A stretch of DNA of 64,000 bases from Skermanella pratensis (GTDB lineage: Bacteria > Pseudomonadota > Alphaproteobacteria > Azospirillales > Azospirillaceae), in the NCBI RefSeq assembly GCF_008843145.1, contig NZ_CP030265.1, forward strand, positions 4,395,001 to 4,459,000. Direction: 5' to 3'. Below the pieces are notes generated by a model, which was given only the letters and a program-made list of their open reading frames with translations, did no database searches and was not told where the DNA came from. Positions 49,785 through 58,268 of the stretch are shown here, piece after piece. Position numbers and translations under genes: made by a program. Each line of letters opens with the position of its first letter. Position 1 is the first letter of the stretch.

Positions 49785-50807
49785 ATGACGTTTGCCACCA
49801 TTGTCGAACCGACCGACGACGATCATGTCCTTGACCTGTGCGCGAAACATCTGGCGCGGCTCAACAACGACCTCCGGCACTCCTACAACGGTCACTTGGC
49901 CGGAGATCCGCGCGGACGCTTCAGCGAAGGCTGGCGTTTTCCAGCCATCGAGTCCGACCGGGAGCCCGGATTCAACCAGGTCACCCTGGTCTGGCGCCGG
50001 GAAATGGACGAGGCCCGGCCCGACTCCGTCGGATTGATCGGAACGTTCAGGGCTCTTTACGACCGGATCCCCCTGCGTGAGATCCCGGACTCCCTGTACT
50101 GGTATGTAACGATCAGGGTTCCTAAGCGAACTTGTCACAGATACCTGTTCCAGGTCGGCGGCGCCTACCACCAGGATCGCGTCAACCCGCAGACCGAGAA
50201 GGACGGCGACGGGCGGACCTGGTCGCGCTTCTTCACGGAGGAAACAACCAGGCCGATCGTCCTGCAGGCCCACGAGCGCCGGATCCTGAGCCGGTTCGTG
50301 CAGCATATCCTGCCGTTCCGGACCCCGGCCGCGGAAGAGTTCCTTCGCTCCCCCGGCAACCCGCTGCCCAGGGATGTCTATGAACTGGACCAAGCCGTGG
50401 GCGTCGTCAACTTCATCGACAAGGTGCTGGCCCGGGAAGAACGGCATAACCGGATCGACTACGCGATCTGCCTGCGCGAAATCGAGAAGATCCTGCGCCT
50501 GCGGGAGCCCTATTCGGAGCCGGACAATGTAACCAAGGAAGCTTTCACCAGGCTCTACGGGGAAATGTGGGGCCAGGTGCCGGGCTGGGACCTGTCGGTC
50601 TACGACAATCCCTCGCATTTCTTGCGCATGGTTCGGCGGCATACCTTCCTCGGCGCCTTCTCCCATCCGAAGTACGGCGGCAATGCGATGGCCGTGGGCT
50701 GGCGTTTCCTGGAGGAGCGCTTCCGCGATCCCGGGGGCAACGGCGTCTTCGACTGGCGCAAGGCGATCGAAAAGCCGCTCGGGACCAACAACGAGTATGT
50801 GGGCTAG
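49785..50807 (+). CDS. E-set domain fused to gluconate 2-dehydrogenase subunit 3-like domain
   Basis: Protein of 340 residues, first gene of a five-gene operon. Residues about 50-150 look like an immunoglobulin-like E-set of the kind at the N-terminus of enterochelin esterases and glucan enzymes (QVTLVWRR, SVGLIGTF, SLYWYVTIRVPKRTCHRYLFQV, DRVNP). Residues about 160-335 match the gluconate 2-dehydrogenase subunit 3 family, with HPKYGGNAMAVGW at 294-306. Ordinary subunit 3 proteins carry a Tat signal that exports the dehydrogenase; this one has none. It probably partners the GMC oxidoreductase encoded 12 bases downstream. The ATG follows CGGAGGG. The fusion is unusual. Confidence 0.7.
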   Translation: MTFATIVEPTDDDHVLDLCAKHLARLNNDLRHSYNGHLAGDPRGRFSEGWRFPAIESDREPGFNQVTLVWRREMDEARPDSVGLIGTFRALYDRIPLREIPDSLYWYVTIRVPKRTCHRYLFQVGGAYHQDRVNPQTEKDGDGRTWSRFFTEETTRPIVLQAHERRILSRFVQHILPFRTPAAEEFLRSPGNPLPRDVYELDQAVGVVNFIDKVLAREERHNRIDYAICLREIEKILRLREPYSEPDNVTKEAFTRLYGEMWGQVPGWDLSVYDNPSHFLRMVRRHTFLGAFSHPKYGGNAMAVGWRFLEERFRDPGGNGVFDWRKAIEKPLGTNNEYVG

Positions 50808-50819
50808 GAGGGCCGGGTC

Positions 50820-52688
50820 GTGGCTGAGGAATACGATATCGTCATCATCGGCAGCGGCGCCGGCGGGGCGCCGATCGCGTCGGAACTGGCGGGTTTGGAG
50901 AACCGGGCATTGCGCATCCTGGTCCTCGAGAAAGGCCCGAAACTCAGGACGCAGGAGGACAACCCGGCCGGCGGCTTCAGCGACTTCAAGCGGGACGAAC
51001 TGCTGAACGCGGGGCCGGAGAAGCGGATCAACTGGGACGGCGCCGGCAACACGAACCGGCCTTTCTATTCCAGCCACATCGAGCCCGACCTGAACGACGA
51101 GCCGCACCTGTGGTCCGGGCATGACGAGCAGGATCCCCGCGTCACGGTCGAGGGTTACACCGCCCAGGTCGTCGGCGGCGGAACCCAGCTCTACGGCGCC
51201 GTTTCCCTTCGTTTCCCGGAACGGGACTTCATGCTGGCATCGGCCGACCGCCCCGCCGGGCTGCCTAACGATCCCTACGCCGATCCCGACGTCGATATCC
51301 GGGACTGGCCCATCGGCTACGACGACCTGCTGCCCTATTACGAGAAGGCGGAGACGCTGGTCGGCATCAACGGCACCGTCGACGATGTGCAGACCGGGGC
51401 GCCGGCCCAGGAGAAGAAGTTCCCGAAGAACTGCTACCAGACGCCGCTCTCCCCGAACCCGATCAGCCAGTTCGCCCTGGACGGGATGAAGAGCATAGGC
51501 GCCCAGGTCTATCGCACGCCCCTTGCCGTCATCACCGAAGCCCATGCCCCCAGCGGGCGGCCGACGCCGGGATGGGTCAAGACGGGCTACGTCAACCGCT
51601 ACGGCGATCCGCTGGGCTACAAGTCGAACACCTGGGTTTCGCTGCTTCGCCCCGCGATGCGGACTCATCCCGGCCGGATCGACCTGCGGGCCAACTGCAC
51701 CGTCACTCACCTGGAGGCGAGCGGCAAGCGCATCACCAAGGTGCATTACCGCGACGCCAGCGGGTTCCCGAAAAGCGTCGGGGGAAAAATCGTGGTGGTC
51801 GCCTGTTCGGCGATCGAATCCGTTCGGCTGCTGATGCTGTCGGCGGAAGAGGACCCCACCGGGCTGGGCAAGCTCCTGCGCCACGACGAGGACGGCACCC
51901 CCCTCGGCCGATACTTCCTGACCCACTGCTTCGGCGGCGCGGAGGTCAGCATCCCGGACGGCAGGCGCTTCGACAAGACGCAGTCGCTGGACAGCGACTA
52001 CGCAACGGATTGGACGAGCCGGCTCGACTTCCTGCGCAGCAACAACATGTGGGCCGGCGCCGCCATCTACAACAACACGTCGGACCAGTCCCTGCCCGTC
52101 ACCCTGGCGCGGACGGACGGTGCCAACGACCTCGATACCTGGTGGGAGGGCTTCGACAACGACCCCGACAAGACCGGCGAGGGCATGCTCGGCTGGATGG
52201 ATGCCGATTTCGGCACGCGGCTGAGCGTCAGCTTCATGGCCAACCAGGTTCCCTGGCGGAAGAACCGCATCCGGCTGAGCGACTTGCGCGACAAGTGGAA
52301 CCGCAAGAGCGCCTGGGTCGTCAAGGACTGGCATCCCCACGACGGCCACGTGATGAACACCCTGGCCCGCGTGTGCGAGGACATCCTGCTGGCGGGAATT
52401 CCCGGAACGAAGCGGGAGGGCACGGGCATCCCGTGGAACAGGGGCGTCATCGGGGAAGGCAGCGTCTATGGCCAGGGCGTCCGCATCGCGAACCACATCC
52501 TGGGCGGCGCGCGCTTCGGCACCGACCGCGCCACGTCGGTGCTGGATCCCGACTGCCGCGTCTGGGACATCGACAATCTCTACGTCACCGACGGCTGTTT
52601 CATGCCGACGTCGGGCGGCGCCAACCCGACGCTGACGATCCAGGCGAATTCGTTCCGCGTCGCGGACATTCTCAAGCAGGCGGTTTAA
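50820..52688 (+). CDS. GMC family FAD-dependent oxidoreductase
   Basis: Flavoprotein of 622 residues of the glucose-methanol-choline family, closest in pattern to the catalytic subunit of gluconate/sugar dehydrogenases. The FAD Rossmann motif is IIGSGAGGAPIASELA (9-24). The QVVGGGTQLYGAVSLRFPERDF stretch and the C-terminal catalytic region HILGGARFG...DNLYVTDGCFMPTSGGANPTLTIQAN are intact. No signal peptide or Tat motif. The GTG start follows AGGAGGG. It probably oxidises an alcohol group of a sugar, with the upstream subunit-3-like protein as partner. No cytochrome subunit is encoded, so its electron acceptor is unknown. Confidence 0.88.
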   Translation: MAEEYDIVIIGSGAGGAPIASELAGLENRALRILVLEKGPKLRTQEDNPAGGFSDFKRDELLNAGPEKRINWDGAGNTNRPFYSSHIEPDLNDEPHLWSGHDEQDPRVTVEGYTAQVVGGGTQLYGAVSLRFPERDFMLASADRPAGLPNDPYADPDVDIRDWPIGYDDLLPYYEKAETLVGINGTVDDVQTGAPAQEKKFPKNCYQTPLSPNPISQFALDGMKSIGAQVYRTPLAVITEAHAPSGRPTPGWVKTGYVNRYGDPLGYKSNTWVSLLRPAMRTHPGRIDLRANCTVTHLEASGKRITKVHYRDASGFPKSVGGKIVVVACSAIESVRLLMLSAEEDPTGLGKLLRHDEDGTPLGRYFLTHCFGGAEVSIPDGRRFDKTQSLDSDYATDWTSRLDFLRSNNMWAGAAIYNNTSDQSLPVTLARTDGANDLDTWWEGFDNDPDKTGEGMLGWMDADFGTRLSVSFMANQVPWRKNRIRLSDLRDKWNRKSAWVVKDWHPHDGHVMNTLARVCEDILLAGIPGTKREGTGIPWNRGVIGEGSVYGQGVRIANHILGGARFGTDRATSVLDPDCRVWDIDNLYVTDGCFMPTSGGANPTLTIQANSFRVADILKQAV

Positions 52689-52711
52689 CCAGGACGGAAC
52701 GAGGAACGGCC

Positions 52712-53890
52712 ATGGATTTCCGGTTCCAGGACATCTTCAACAGCGTGGACGCGAGCGTCTTCCAGGTCGTGTTCTTTCCCGACCGCATCTACCACGACCA
52801 ATACTTGAACGCGACCCGGTCCGAACGGTACCGGTACAATGTGCAGGAGGTCCGGACCAAGGCGGAGATCACCGTCCTGAAGGGCGAGGTCTACAAGGAC
52901 TCGATGCTTTACACCAACTTCCTGCGGGTCGAGTACCGGTCGGCGCGGCTGGTCGAGGCGATGCGGGTGAAGGGGCGGTTGGGCGGTGCGGCGGTGCGGG
53001 CGCGCATCCGCCTGTGGCTCGACCACGAGCAGCGCGACCTGACCCAGGCGCAGTTCCTGAACGAGAACGATCCGGTCATCCGGCTCTATTACTGTCCATG
53101 GGTCGACGCCTATCAGGTCGAACTGTGGAATACCCTCGAACCCGGCGAGGGCGACCATCACGACATCGAGGTGCTGACCCAGATGGGCCGCAACGGGGCG
53201 ATCACGAAAGTGCCCAAGCTGTCGGCGAAGACGGCGGACGTGAAGCTGATCCGCGAGGTCGACCTGGAGTTCCTGGAGGACGACGTCACCGAGACCTCCG
53301 GCTACTTCCTGCCGGACACCGAGGTGGCCAGGGACGACTTCTACTTCCGCAATCTCCAGGTCCCCAACACGGACGAGCCCAGCAGCGACAGGAACACCAT
53401 CCTGAAGGGGACCTACACGCTGAACTTCCGCCGGGGCTTCTTCATACCGGATATCAAGAAAGTGGCGCCGGTCCGCTATCGCAACGCCATGATGTCCTCC
53501 GACAACCCGTTCGCCCGGCCCGACAACATCCTGGAGATGAGGTGGCTGCTTCAGGACGAGTTCTCCTCCTCCATGGTCTTCTTCCACGAGGTGGCGGTGC
53601 CGCCCGGGGTGGTGGAAGGCACGCACCAGCATATCGGCAGCGAGGAGCTTTACTTCGTGTACGAAGGCGAAGGCATCGCCTACATGGGCGCTGCCGACCA
53701 TCCCGACCTGCCGGACGATCACCCGATCGAACAGCGGCACGTGTTCGGGCTGGATCCCAAGCCGGTACGGCCGCTCGACGTCAAGGCGGGCTCCGTGATC
53801 TTCACCAAGAGCGGCGGCGTACACGGCATCAAGAACACCCATGCGACCCAGACCTTGCGGTTCGTCGCATTTCTGTATCAGAGCGCCTGA
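52712..53890 (+). CDS. Two-domain cupin protein A
   Basis: Protein of 392 residues of unknown function. The C-terminal cupin has complete metal motifs: HQH-x3-E (His305, His307, Glu311) and motif 2 with His371 (AGSVIFTKSGGVHGIKN). The N-terminal domain contains a beta-rich stretch (about 97-141: RIRLWLD...IRLYYCPWVDAYQVELW) that recurs in the next gene's product, so the two are paralogues. No signal peptide. It could be a metal-dependent sugar isomerase, dioxygenase or epimerase; I do not recognise the family. Spacing to the GMC gene is 23 bases. Confidence 0.75.
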   Translation: MDFRFQDIFNSVDASVFQVVFFPDRIYHDQYLNATRSERYRYNVQEVRTKAEITVLKGEVYKDSMLYTNFLRVEYRSARLVEAMRVKGRLGGAAVRARIRLWLDHEQRDLTQAQFLNENDPVIRLYYCPWVDAYQVELWNTLEPGEGDHHDIEVLTQMGRNGAITKVPKLSAKTADVKLIREVDLEFLEDDVTETSGYFLPDTEVARDDFYFRNLQVPNTDEPSSDRNTILKGTYTLNFRRGFFIPDIKKVAPVRYRNAMMSSDNPFARPDNILEMRWLLQDEFSSSMVFFHEVAVPPGVVEGTHQHIGSEELYFVYEGEGIAYMGAADHPDLPDDHPIEQRHVFGLDPKPVRPLDVKAGSVIFTKSGGVHGIKNTHATQTLRFVAFLYQSA

Positions 53891-53924
53891 ATCAGAGCAC
53901 CCGACCCGGCACAGGATGACGTCC

Positions 53925-55295
53925 ATGCAGATTATCGAAGCCGAGATCCGGAACAACATCGCGGTGTCCCCGGGACGGGGTCCCGACTACCAGGACCAGA
54001 ACCCGATCCTGAGGATGATGGACACCTGGGCGAAGGCGGAGCTGGCGGCCGACCGCGAGCATTACGATGCCGGCAGCCTGGACTTCCTGTTCCCATTCAG
54101 GGATCTGGCGCTTTACGGCCCGAGGCCGCCGAACTCGGGCTTGCTCGACCCGCGGCAGCAGGACGAGAAACAGGACTTCCAGAAACAGAACGTCGCGGAT
54201 TTCAACCTGGAGGATTGCTGGCTCGCCCGGGGTTACGCCAGCGCCGATCCCTGGGATGGCAGCTTCCTCAAGCTCTCCTACTCCGCAAGCCCCTTCACGC
54301 GGCTGGCCGCGAAGGCGGCCGAGGCGGGCTCCCCGCTGAAATCCAACATCCGCGCCTGGATCAGGGTCAGCGGCAATGCCACGCCCTTTCCCGTCATGCT
54401 GCCCTACAACCCGCGCACCGACCGGTACGAGGTCGAGATCTGGGCCTATCCGGGTCGCGACCTGCAAGACCGGCTGGGCGACAAGGGCCGCGCCGCGTTT
54501 GATCTCGGGGCGATCGTCGCCGATGCCACCATCGTCCGCGGCGAGCGATCGGCCTTCCACGGACCGGCGATCAGCGGGGAGCGCGACCAGGCGAACCGGC
54601 CGATCGCGCAGACCAACGATCCGTCCCCGGTCGACATGATCCAGCGCGCGACGGACCACACCATGCATCCGGTGCTTCCGGTGACGGTGGAGGTCGCCTG
54701 GGCGAACGACTCCCTGCAGGTCTGGGACAACAACGGCGGCAACAATTATACTTACAAGTTCAACATGCTGTTTCGCGGATGGCGGAATTACCTGCAGGTC
54801 GGACAGAGCCGCCACCCGCATGGCGGCGTGGGCTTCCTCGAATACCGCAATCTGCTGTCGAACTATTTCTCCCTTGAGGACAGGCGCAGATCGGTGCTGG
54901 GCAACCGCTGGGAGCCGGAGCTGGGCCGCGAGCTGAACTCATGGAACTTCGGCGCCGACGCCTGGAACGGCCGGCAGGCAGCGGGACCCAAGCCCGCCGG
55001 CCCGGAGCTGGAGCGCTTCATGGCCGTCGACTACATGGACCTGCACCTGCTCAACGCCCGGTGCGGCATCGGCATCCACCGTCACCGCGATAACCAGGAA
55101 GTGTTCCTGCTGATGGAAGGCAGCGCGCTGATGCTGGTGGGCGACTGGTGCAAGTTTCCCGACCGGGAACGCGCTTTCGAGCTGCGCCAGATGGAGGCGG
55201 GCGACCTCGCCATCTGCAAGACCGGCCAGCTGCATGCCCTGTACAATCACACGGACGAGCAGATCAAGCTGTTCATGTTCGGGGGGTATGATTGA
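53925..55295 (+). CDS. Two-domain cupin protein B
   Basis: Protein of 456 residues, paralogous to cupin protein A. The C-terminal cupin has HRH-x4-E (His385, His387, Glu392) and motif 2 with His437 (EAGDLAICKTGQLHALYN), so metal binding is expected. The N-terminal domain shares the IRAWIR...YNPRTDRYEVEIW pattern (141-174) with its neighbour. No export signal. ATG 53925 is preferred; another in-frame ATG lies 9 bases upstream. The stop overlaps the start of the GH13 gene (ATG at 55288), indicating translational coupling. Confidence 0.75.
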   Translation: MQIIEAEIRNNIAVSPGRGPDYQDQNPILRMMDTWAKAELAADREHYDAGSLDFLFPFRDLALYGPRPPNSGLLDPRQQDEKQDFQKQNVADFNLEDCWLARGYASADPWDGSFLKLSYSASPFTRLAAKAAEAGSPLKSNIRAWIRVSGNATPFPVMLPYNPRTDRYEVEIWAYPGRDLQDRLGDKGRAAFDLGAIVADATIVRGERSAFHGPAISGERDQANRPIAQTNDPSPVDMIQRATDHTMHPVLPVTVEVAWANDSLQVWDNNGGNNYTYKFNMLFRGWRNYLQVGQSRHPHGGVGFLEYRNLLSNYFSLEDRRRSVLGNRWEPELGRELNSWNFGADAWNGRQAAGPKPAGPELERFMAVDYMDLHLLNARCGIGIHRHRDNQEVFLLMEGSALMLVGDWCKFPDRERAFELRQMEAGDLAICKTGQLHALYNHTDEQIKLFMFGGYD

Positions 55296-57234
55296 TCCGA
55301 TGCCCGCATCCCAGCAGCACATCACCCCGGCGACGCCCATGGGGGCGAACCTGGTCCAAGGCGGCGCCACGTTCCGCGTCTGGGCGCCGCGCGCGAGGAA
55401 GGTCCATGTCTGCGGCGATTTCAACGGCTGGGCCCGGGACGATTCCTCGCTCCTGGCGAAGCACGGCGACGGCCGCTGGACCGGGTTCGCGCCCGATGCG
55501 CGGGACGGCGACAAGTACAAGTTTTACGTCACCGGCGACGGCACCGAAGGCTTCAAGCGCGATCCCTATGCCCGCGAGCTGACGGTCGCCTGGCCCAACC
55601 CCGACTGCATCCTCCGCTCGGCCGGCAGCTTCCCCTGGCAGGACTGGAGCTGGCGCACGCCGGATTTCCGCGACCTGATCATCTACCAGCTCCATGTGGG
55701 GACCTGGTACGGCCCGGACCGCCCGAACCGGGTCGCGAAGTTCCTCGATGTCCTGGACCGGGTCGAATACTTGGCGGACCTGGGCATCAACGCGATCGAA
55801 CCGCTGCCCATCGTCGAATACAGCACGTCGCGCAGCATGGGATACAACGGCTCCGACCTGTTCTCGCCCGAGATGGACTATCAGGTCGGGGACGCCGAGC
55901 TTGACCGGTATCTCGGCCTGGCGAACCGGCTGCTGGCCGGGAAAGGAAAGGCGCCGCTGACCCGCGCGGTTCTCGCGGTCGGCATCAACCAACTCAAGGC
56001 ACTGGTGGATATCTGCCATCATTACGGCATCGCGGTCCTGCTCGACGTGGTCTACAACCACGCGTCCGGCGATGTCAGGTCCCAGCCGGAATCGATCTAT
56101 TTCTTCGACCGCGCCGGCGGCACGGACCCCAACGACAGCCTCTATTTCACGGAGCAGGACCATACCGGTCCGGTGTTCGCCTTCTGGAAAGGCGACGTGC
56201 GCCAGTTCCTGATCGACAACGCCCGGTTCTTCCTCGACGAGTACCATGTGGACGGCTTCCGCTACGACCAGGTGACCGTGATCGACCGGCAGAATGCCGG
56301 CTCCGGCTGGCTGTTCTGCCAGCACCTGAACGAGACGCTTACCCATCAGGATCCTTCCGCCATCAACATCGCGGAATACTGGGGACCGGAACCCGCGGTC
56401 GTCCGTCCGCAGGACCAGGGCGGCGCCGGCTTCCATGCCAACTGGCACGACGGGCTGCGCACCGCGATCCGCGGCGTCATCGAGCAGGCGGCCGGCGGAC
56501 AGGGCGCCTTCGTCGACTGGCAGCCGGTCGTGGACCATCTCCGCGCGCCCGGTTTCCGGGACGCCTGGCGCGCCGTCCAGTACGTCGAAAGCCACGACGA
56601 GGTCTACCGCGACCGCAACGCCCGGATCCCTTCGCTGGCCGTGGGCGGCGGCCGGCAGACCCGGACCTGGTACGCGACCAGCCGGTCGCGGGTGGCGACC
56701 GGCCTCGTCCTGACGGCGCCCGGCATTCCCATGCTCTTCATGGGGCAGGAATTCTACGAGGACAAACGCTGGGCCGACGATCCGCCGAACCACCGGGACG
56801 CGCTTCTCTTCTGGGACGGCCTGGGCAACGACAAGACCATGATCGACTTCCACCGGTTCACGCGCGAACTGGCATGGCTGCGGCGGAAGCACCCCGCACT
56901 GCGGGGCGAAGGGATCCGCACGGTTTCCATGGAGAACGGCTCCCGCGTGCTGGTCTTCCAGAGATGGGCCGAGGGCCTGGGCCGCGATGTGGTGGTGGTG
57001 GCGAGCCTGAACGAGGCGACCCAGTACGGCTACCGGATTCCGATGCCGGCGCCGGGGCAGTGGTTCGAGGTCTTCAACAGCGACCTCTACGAGAACTGGG
57101 TGAACCCTGCGGCGGCCGGCAACGGCGGATCGGTCCGGGCGGACGGACCGGGCCTGAACGGGCTTTCCTGGTCGGCCGCCGTCACGATCCCCGCTAATTC
57201 CATCCTGGTGTTCGCCCGCGATTTCGGGGACTGA
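55288..57234 (+). CDS. GH13 alpha-amylase family enzyme with CBM48, glucan branching-enzyme-like
   Basis: Protein of 648 residues. An N-terminal CBM48/E-set (about 20-105, FRVWAPRARKVHVCGDFNGW) precedes the GH13 barrel. All catalytic positions are present: region I DVVYNH (253-258), nucleophile Asp327 in DGFRYD, acid Glu363 in NIAEYW, and His436-Asp437 in ESHDE. A C-terminal beta-domain closes the chain. The pattern suggests a branching enzyme or trehalohydrolase-like activity on alpha-glucans rather than starch digestion outside the cell, since no signal peptide is present. It is the last gene of the operon. No glgA, glgC, treY or treS is in the window. Confidence 0.87.
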   Translation: MIDPMPASQQHITPATPMGANLVQGGATFRVWAPRARKVHVCGDFNGWARDDSSLLAKHGDGRWTGFAPDARDGDKYKFYVTGDGTEGFKRDPYARELTVAWPNPDCILRSAGSFPWQDWSWRTPDFRDLIIYQLHVGTWYGPDRPNRVAKFLDVLDRVEYLADLGINAIEPLPIVEYSTSRSMGYNGSDLFSPEMDYQVGDAELDRYLGLANRLLAGKGKAPLTRAVLAVGINQLKALVDICHHYGIAVLLDVVYNHASGDVRSQPESIYFFDRAGGTDPNDSLYFTEQDHTGPVFAFWKGDVRQFLIDNARFFLDEYHVDGFRYDQVTVIDRQNAGSGWLFCQHLNETLTHQDPSAINIAEYWGPEPAVVRPQDQGGAGFHANWHDGLRTAIRGVIEQAAGGQGAFVDWQPVVDHLRAPGFRDAWRAVQYVESHDEVYRDRNARIPSLAVGGGRQTRTWYATSRSRVATGLVLTAPGIPMLFMGQEFYEDKRWADDPPNHRDALLFWDGLGNDKTMIDFHRFTRELAWLRRKHPALRGEGIRTVSMENGSRVLVFQRWAEGLGRDVVVVASLNEATQYGYRIPMPAPGQWFEVFNSDLYENWVNPAAAGNGGSVRADGPGLNGLSWSAAVTIPANSILVFARDFGD

Positions 57235-57498
57235 AATCTCATCGTTCCGGACCGGGTTTCACGAACCGGCCGGCCGCCGGTATTGGATATCGGCAGTCCT
57301 TCGCGAGTCGACACTCGACGCTGGAAAGCTCCGCTCATGTCAGCGATAATCCTCCGGTCGAGTTGCTTGGCCGTGACAGCCTGATTGTTTCAGAACTCGA
57401 TCAAGGAACGGAGAACATTCCCCACATCCCGGGACACGATCATCACGGCCAGGTGTTCTGAAGAAGAGACCATCGACACTGTCCAGCGGAGGCGTGTG

Positions 57499-57942
57499 AT
57501 GCGTGGGTCTTTTGCCTTCTTCGTAGCACTGGTCTTCGGGCCGGCCACAAGCTTGGCACACTGGGAATTCACCAGGTGGGGGATGACGGTGGACGAGGTG
57601 CAGCGGGCATCCCGATACGACGCCATCCTCAACGGCCAGGGCTTCGGCTGCCTGCTGGAGATGCCCGGCCCCGTACAGTTTCAAGGCAGCCGGTTCGACA
57701 AGGTGCTGTTCTGCTTCGACGACGACACGCTGCTGAGAGGGGTAGAATTGGTCGCAGACGCGACCGCCTATGCCGGCATCGAAAAAACGCTCCAGCGGGC
57801 TTACGGCCCGCCTATGCTCCGCCGGAGCCTTGACATGCCGGAACGTTATTGGAGCCATCCCGAAAGCGGCGACATGATCCTGCTGTCCCAGGACGGCAAA
57901 GCGGTCGTCACCTACCGGGAGGCCCCGGAGGGCTCGAACTGA
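57499..57942 (+). CDS. Secreted protein of unknown function
   Basis: Protein of 147 residues with a Sec signal peptide (MRGSFAFFVALVFGPATSLA, cleavage before HWEF). The mature part begins WEFTRWGMTVDEV, a pattern seen in small periplasmic proteins that compare sequence-derived flux terms in gammaproteobacterial and alphaproteobacterial genomes, but no function is known to me. Two cysteines (in GFGCLLE and FCFDDD) may pair. ATG 57499 follows GCGGAGGCG. The 264 bases upstream hold an imperfect hairpin near 57251-57280 that could end the GH13 operon. Confidence 0.7.
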   Translation: MRGSFAFFVALVFGPATSLAHWEFTRWGMTVDEVQRASRYDAILNGQGFGCLLEMPGPVQFQGSRFDKVLFCFDDDTLLRGVELVADATAYAGIEKTLQRAYGPPMLRRSLDMPERYWSHPESGDMILLSQDGKAVVTYREAPEGSN

Positions 57943-57946
57943 CGGG

Positions 57947-58132
57947 TCAGCTGTCGCCCGGCTTGGCCGGCTTGAGGTTGGGGTCTGAATCCCCATCCGG
58001 GGCCCGGCTCCCCCCTTTCGCGGGCGCCGTCGTGGTATCCTGCTTGCCGGATTCCCCGCCGCCCTGCGGGATGGACGTGTCGCCCTTCAGGCGCTGCTGG
58101 TCCTTGGCTGCGGCTTCGGTTTCGCTGGTCAT
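57947..58132 (-). CDS. Small hydrophilic protein of unknown function
   Basis: Frame of 61 codons encoding a charged, Gly/Ser/Pro-rich and probably disordered protein (MTSETEAAAKDQQRLKGDTS...). The ATG follows GGAGAGACTATAA. Its stop lies 4 bases from the convergent secreted-protein gene. Proteins of this size and composition are common in Azospirillum-like genomes as hypothetical genes. Coding is plausible, not certain. Confidence 0.5.
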   Translation of the reverse strand: MTSETEAAAKDQQRLKGDTSIPQGGGESGKQDTTTAPAKGGSRAPDGDSDPNLKPAKPGDS

Positions 58133-58268
58133 TTATAGTCTCTCCATCGGCTTGAACGCTCAATGGTGAACAACAGGCCGGACCGCTGTTATGTCTCGAA
58201 GACCGGCCGCTTGACACGGCCATGCCTCGCGGCTGGAACATCAAGAAAAGACCGGAGGAAGCCTGCCG

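Noticed and set aside
49508-49801. 98-codon minus-strand frame in the AT-rich gap before the operon
   Set aside because: No ribosome site, odd composition and overlap with the operon start; treated as non-coding.
49758-52496. 912-codon minus-strand frame opposite the start of the five-gene operon
   Set aside because: Shadow frame; the plus-strand proteins have clear domains and ribosome sites.
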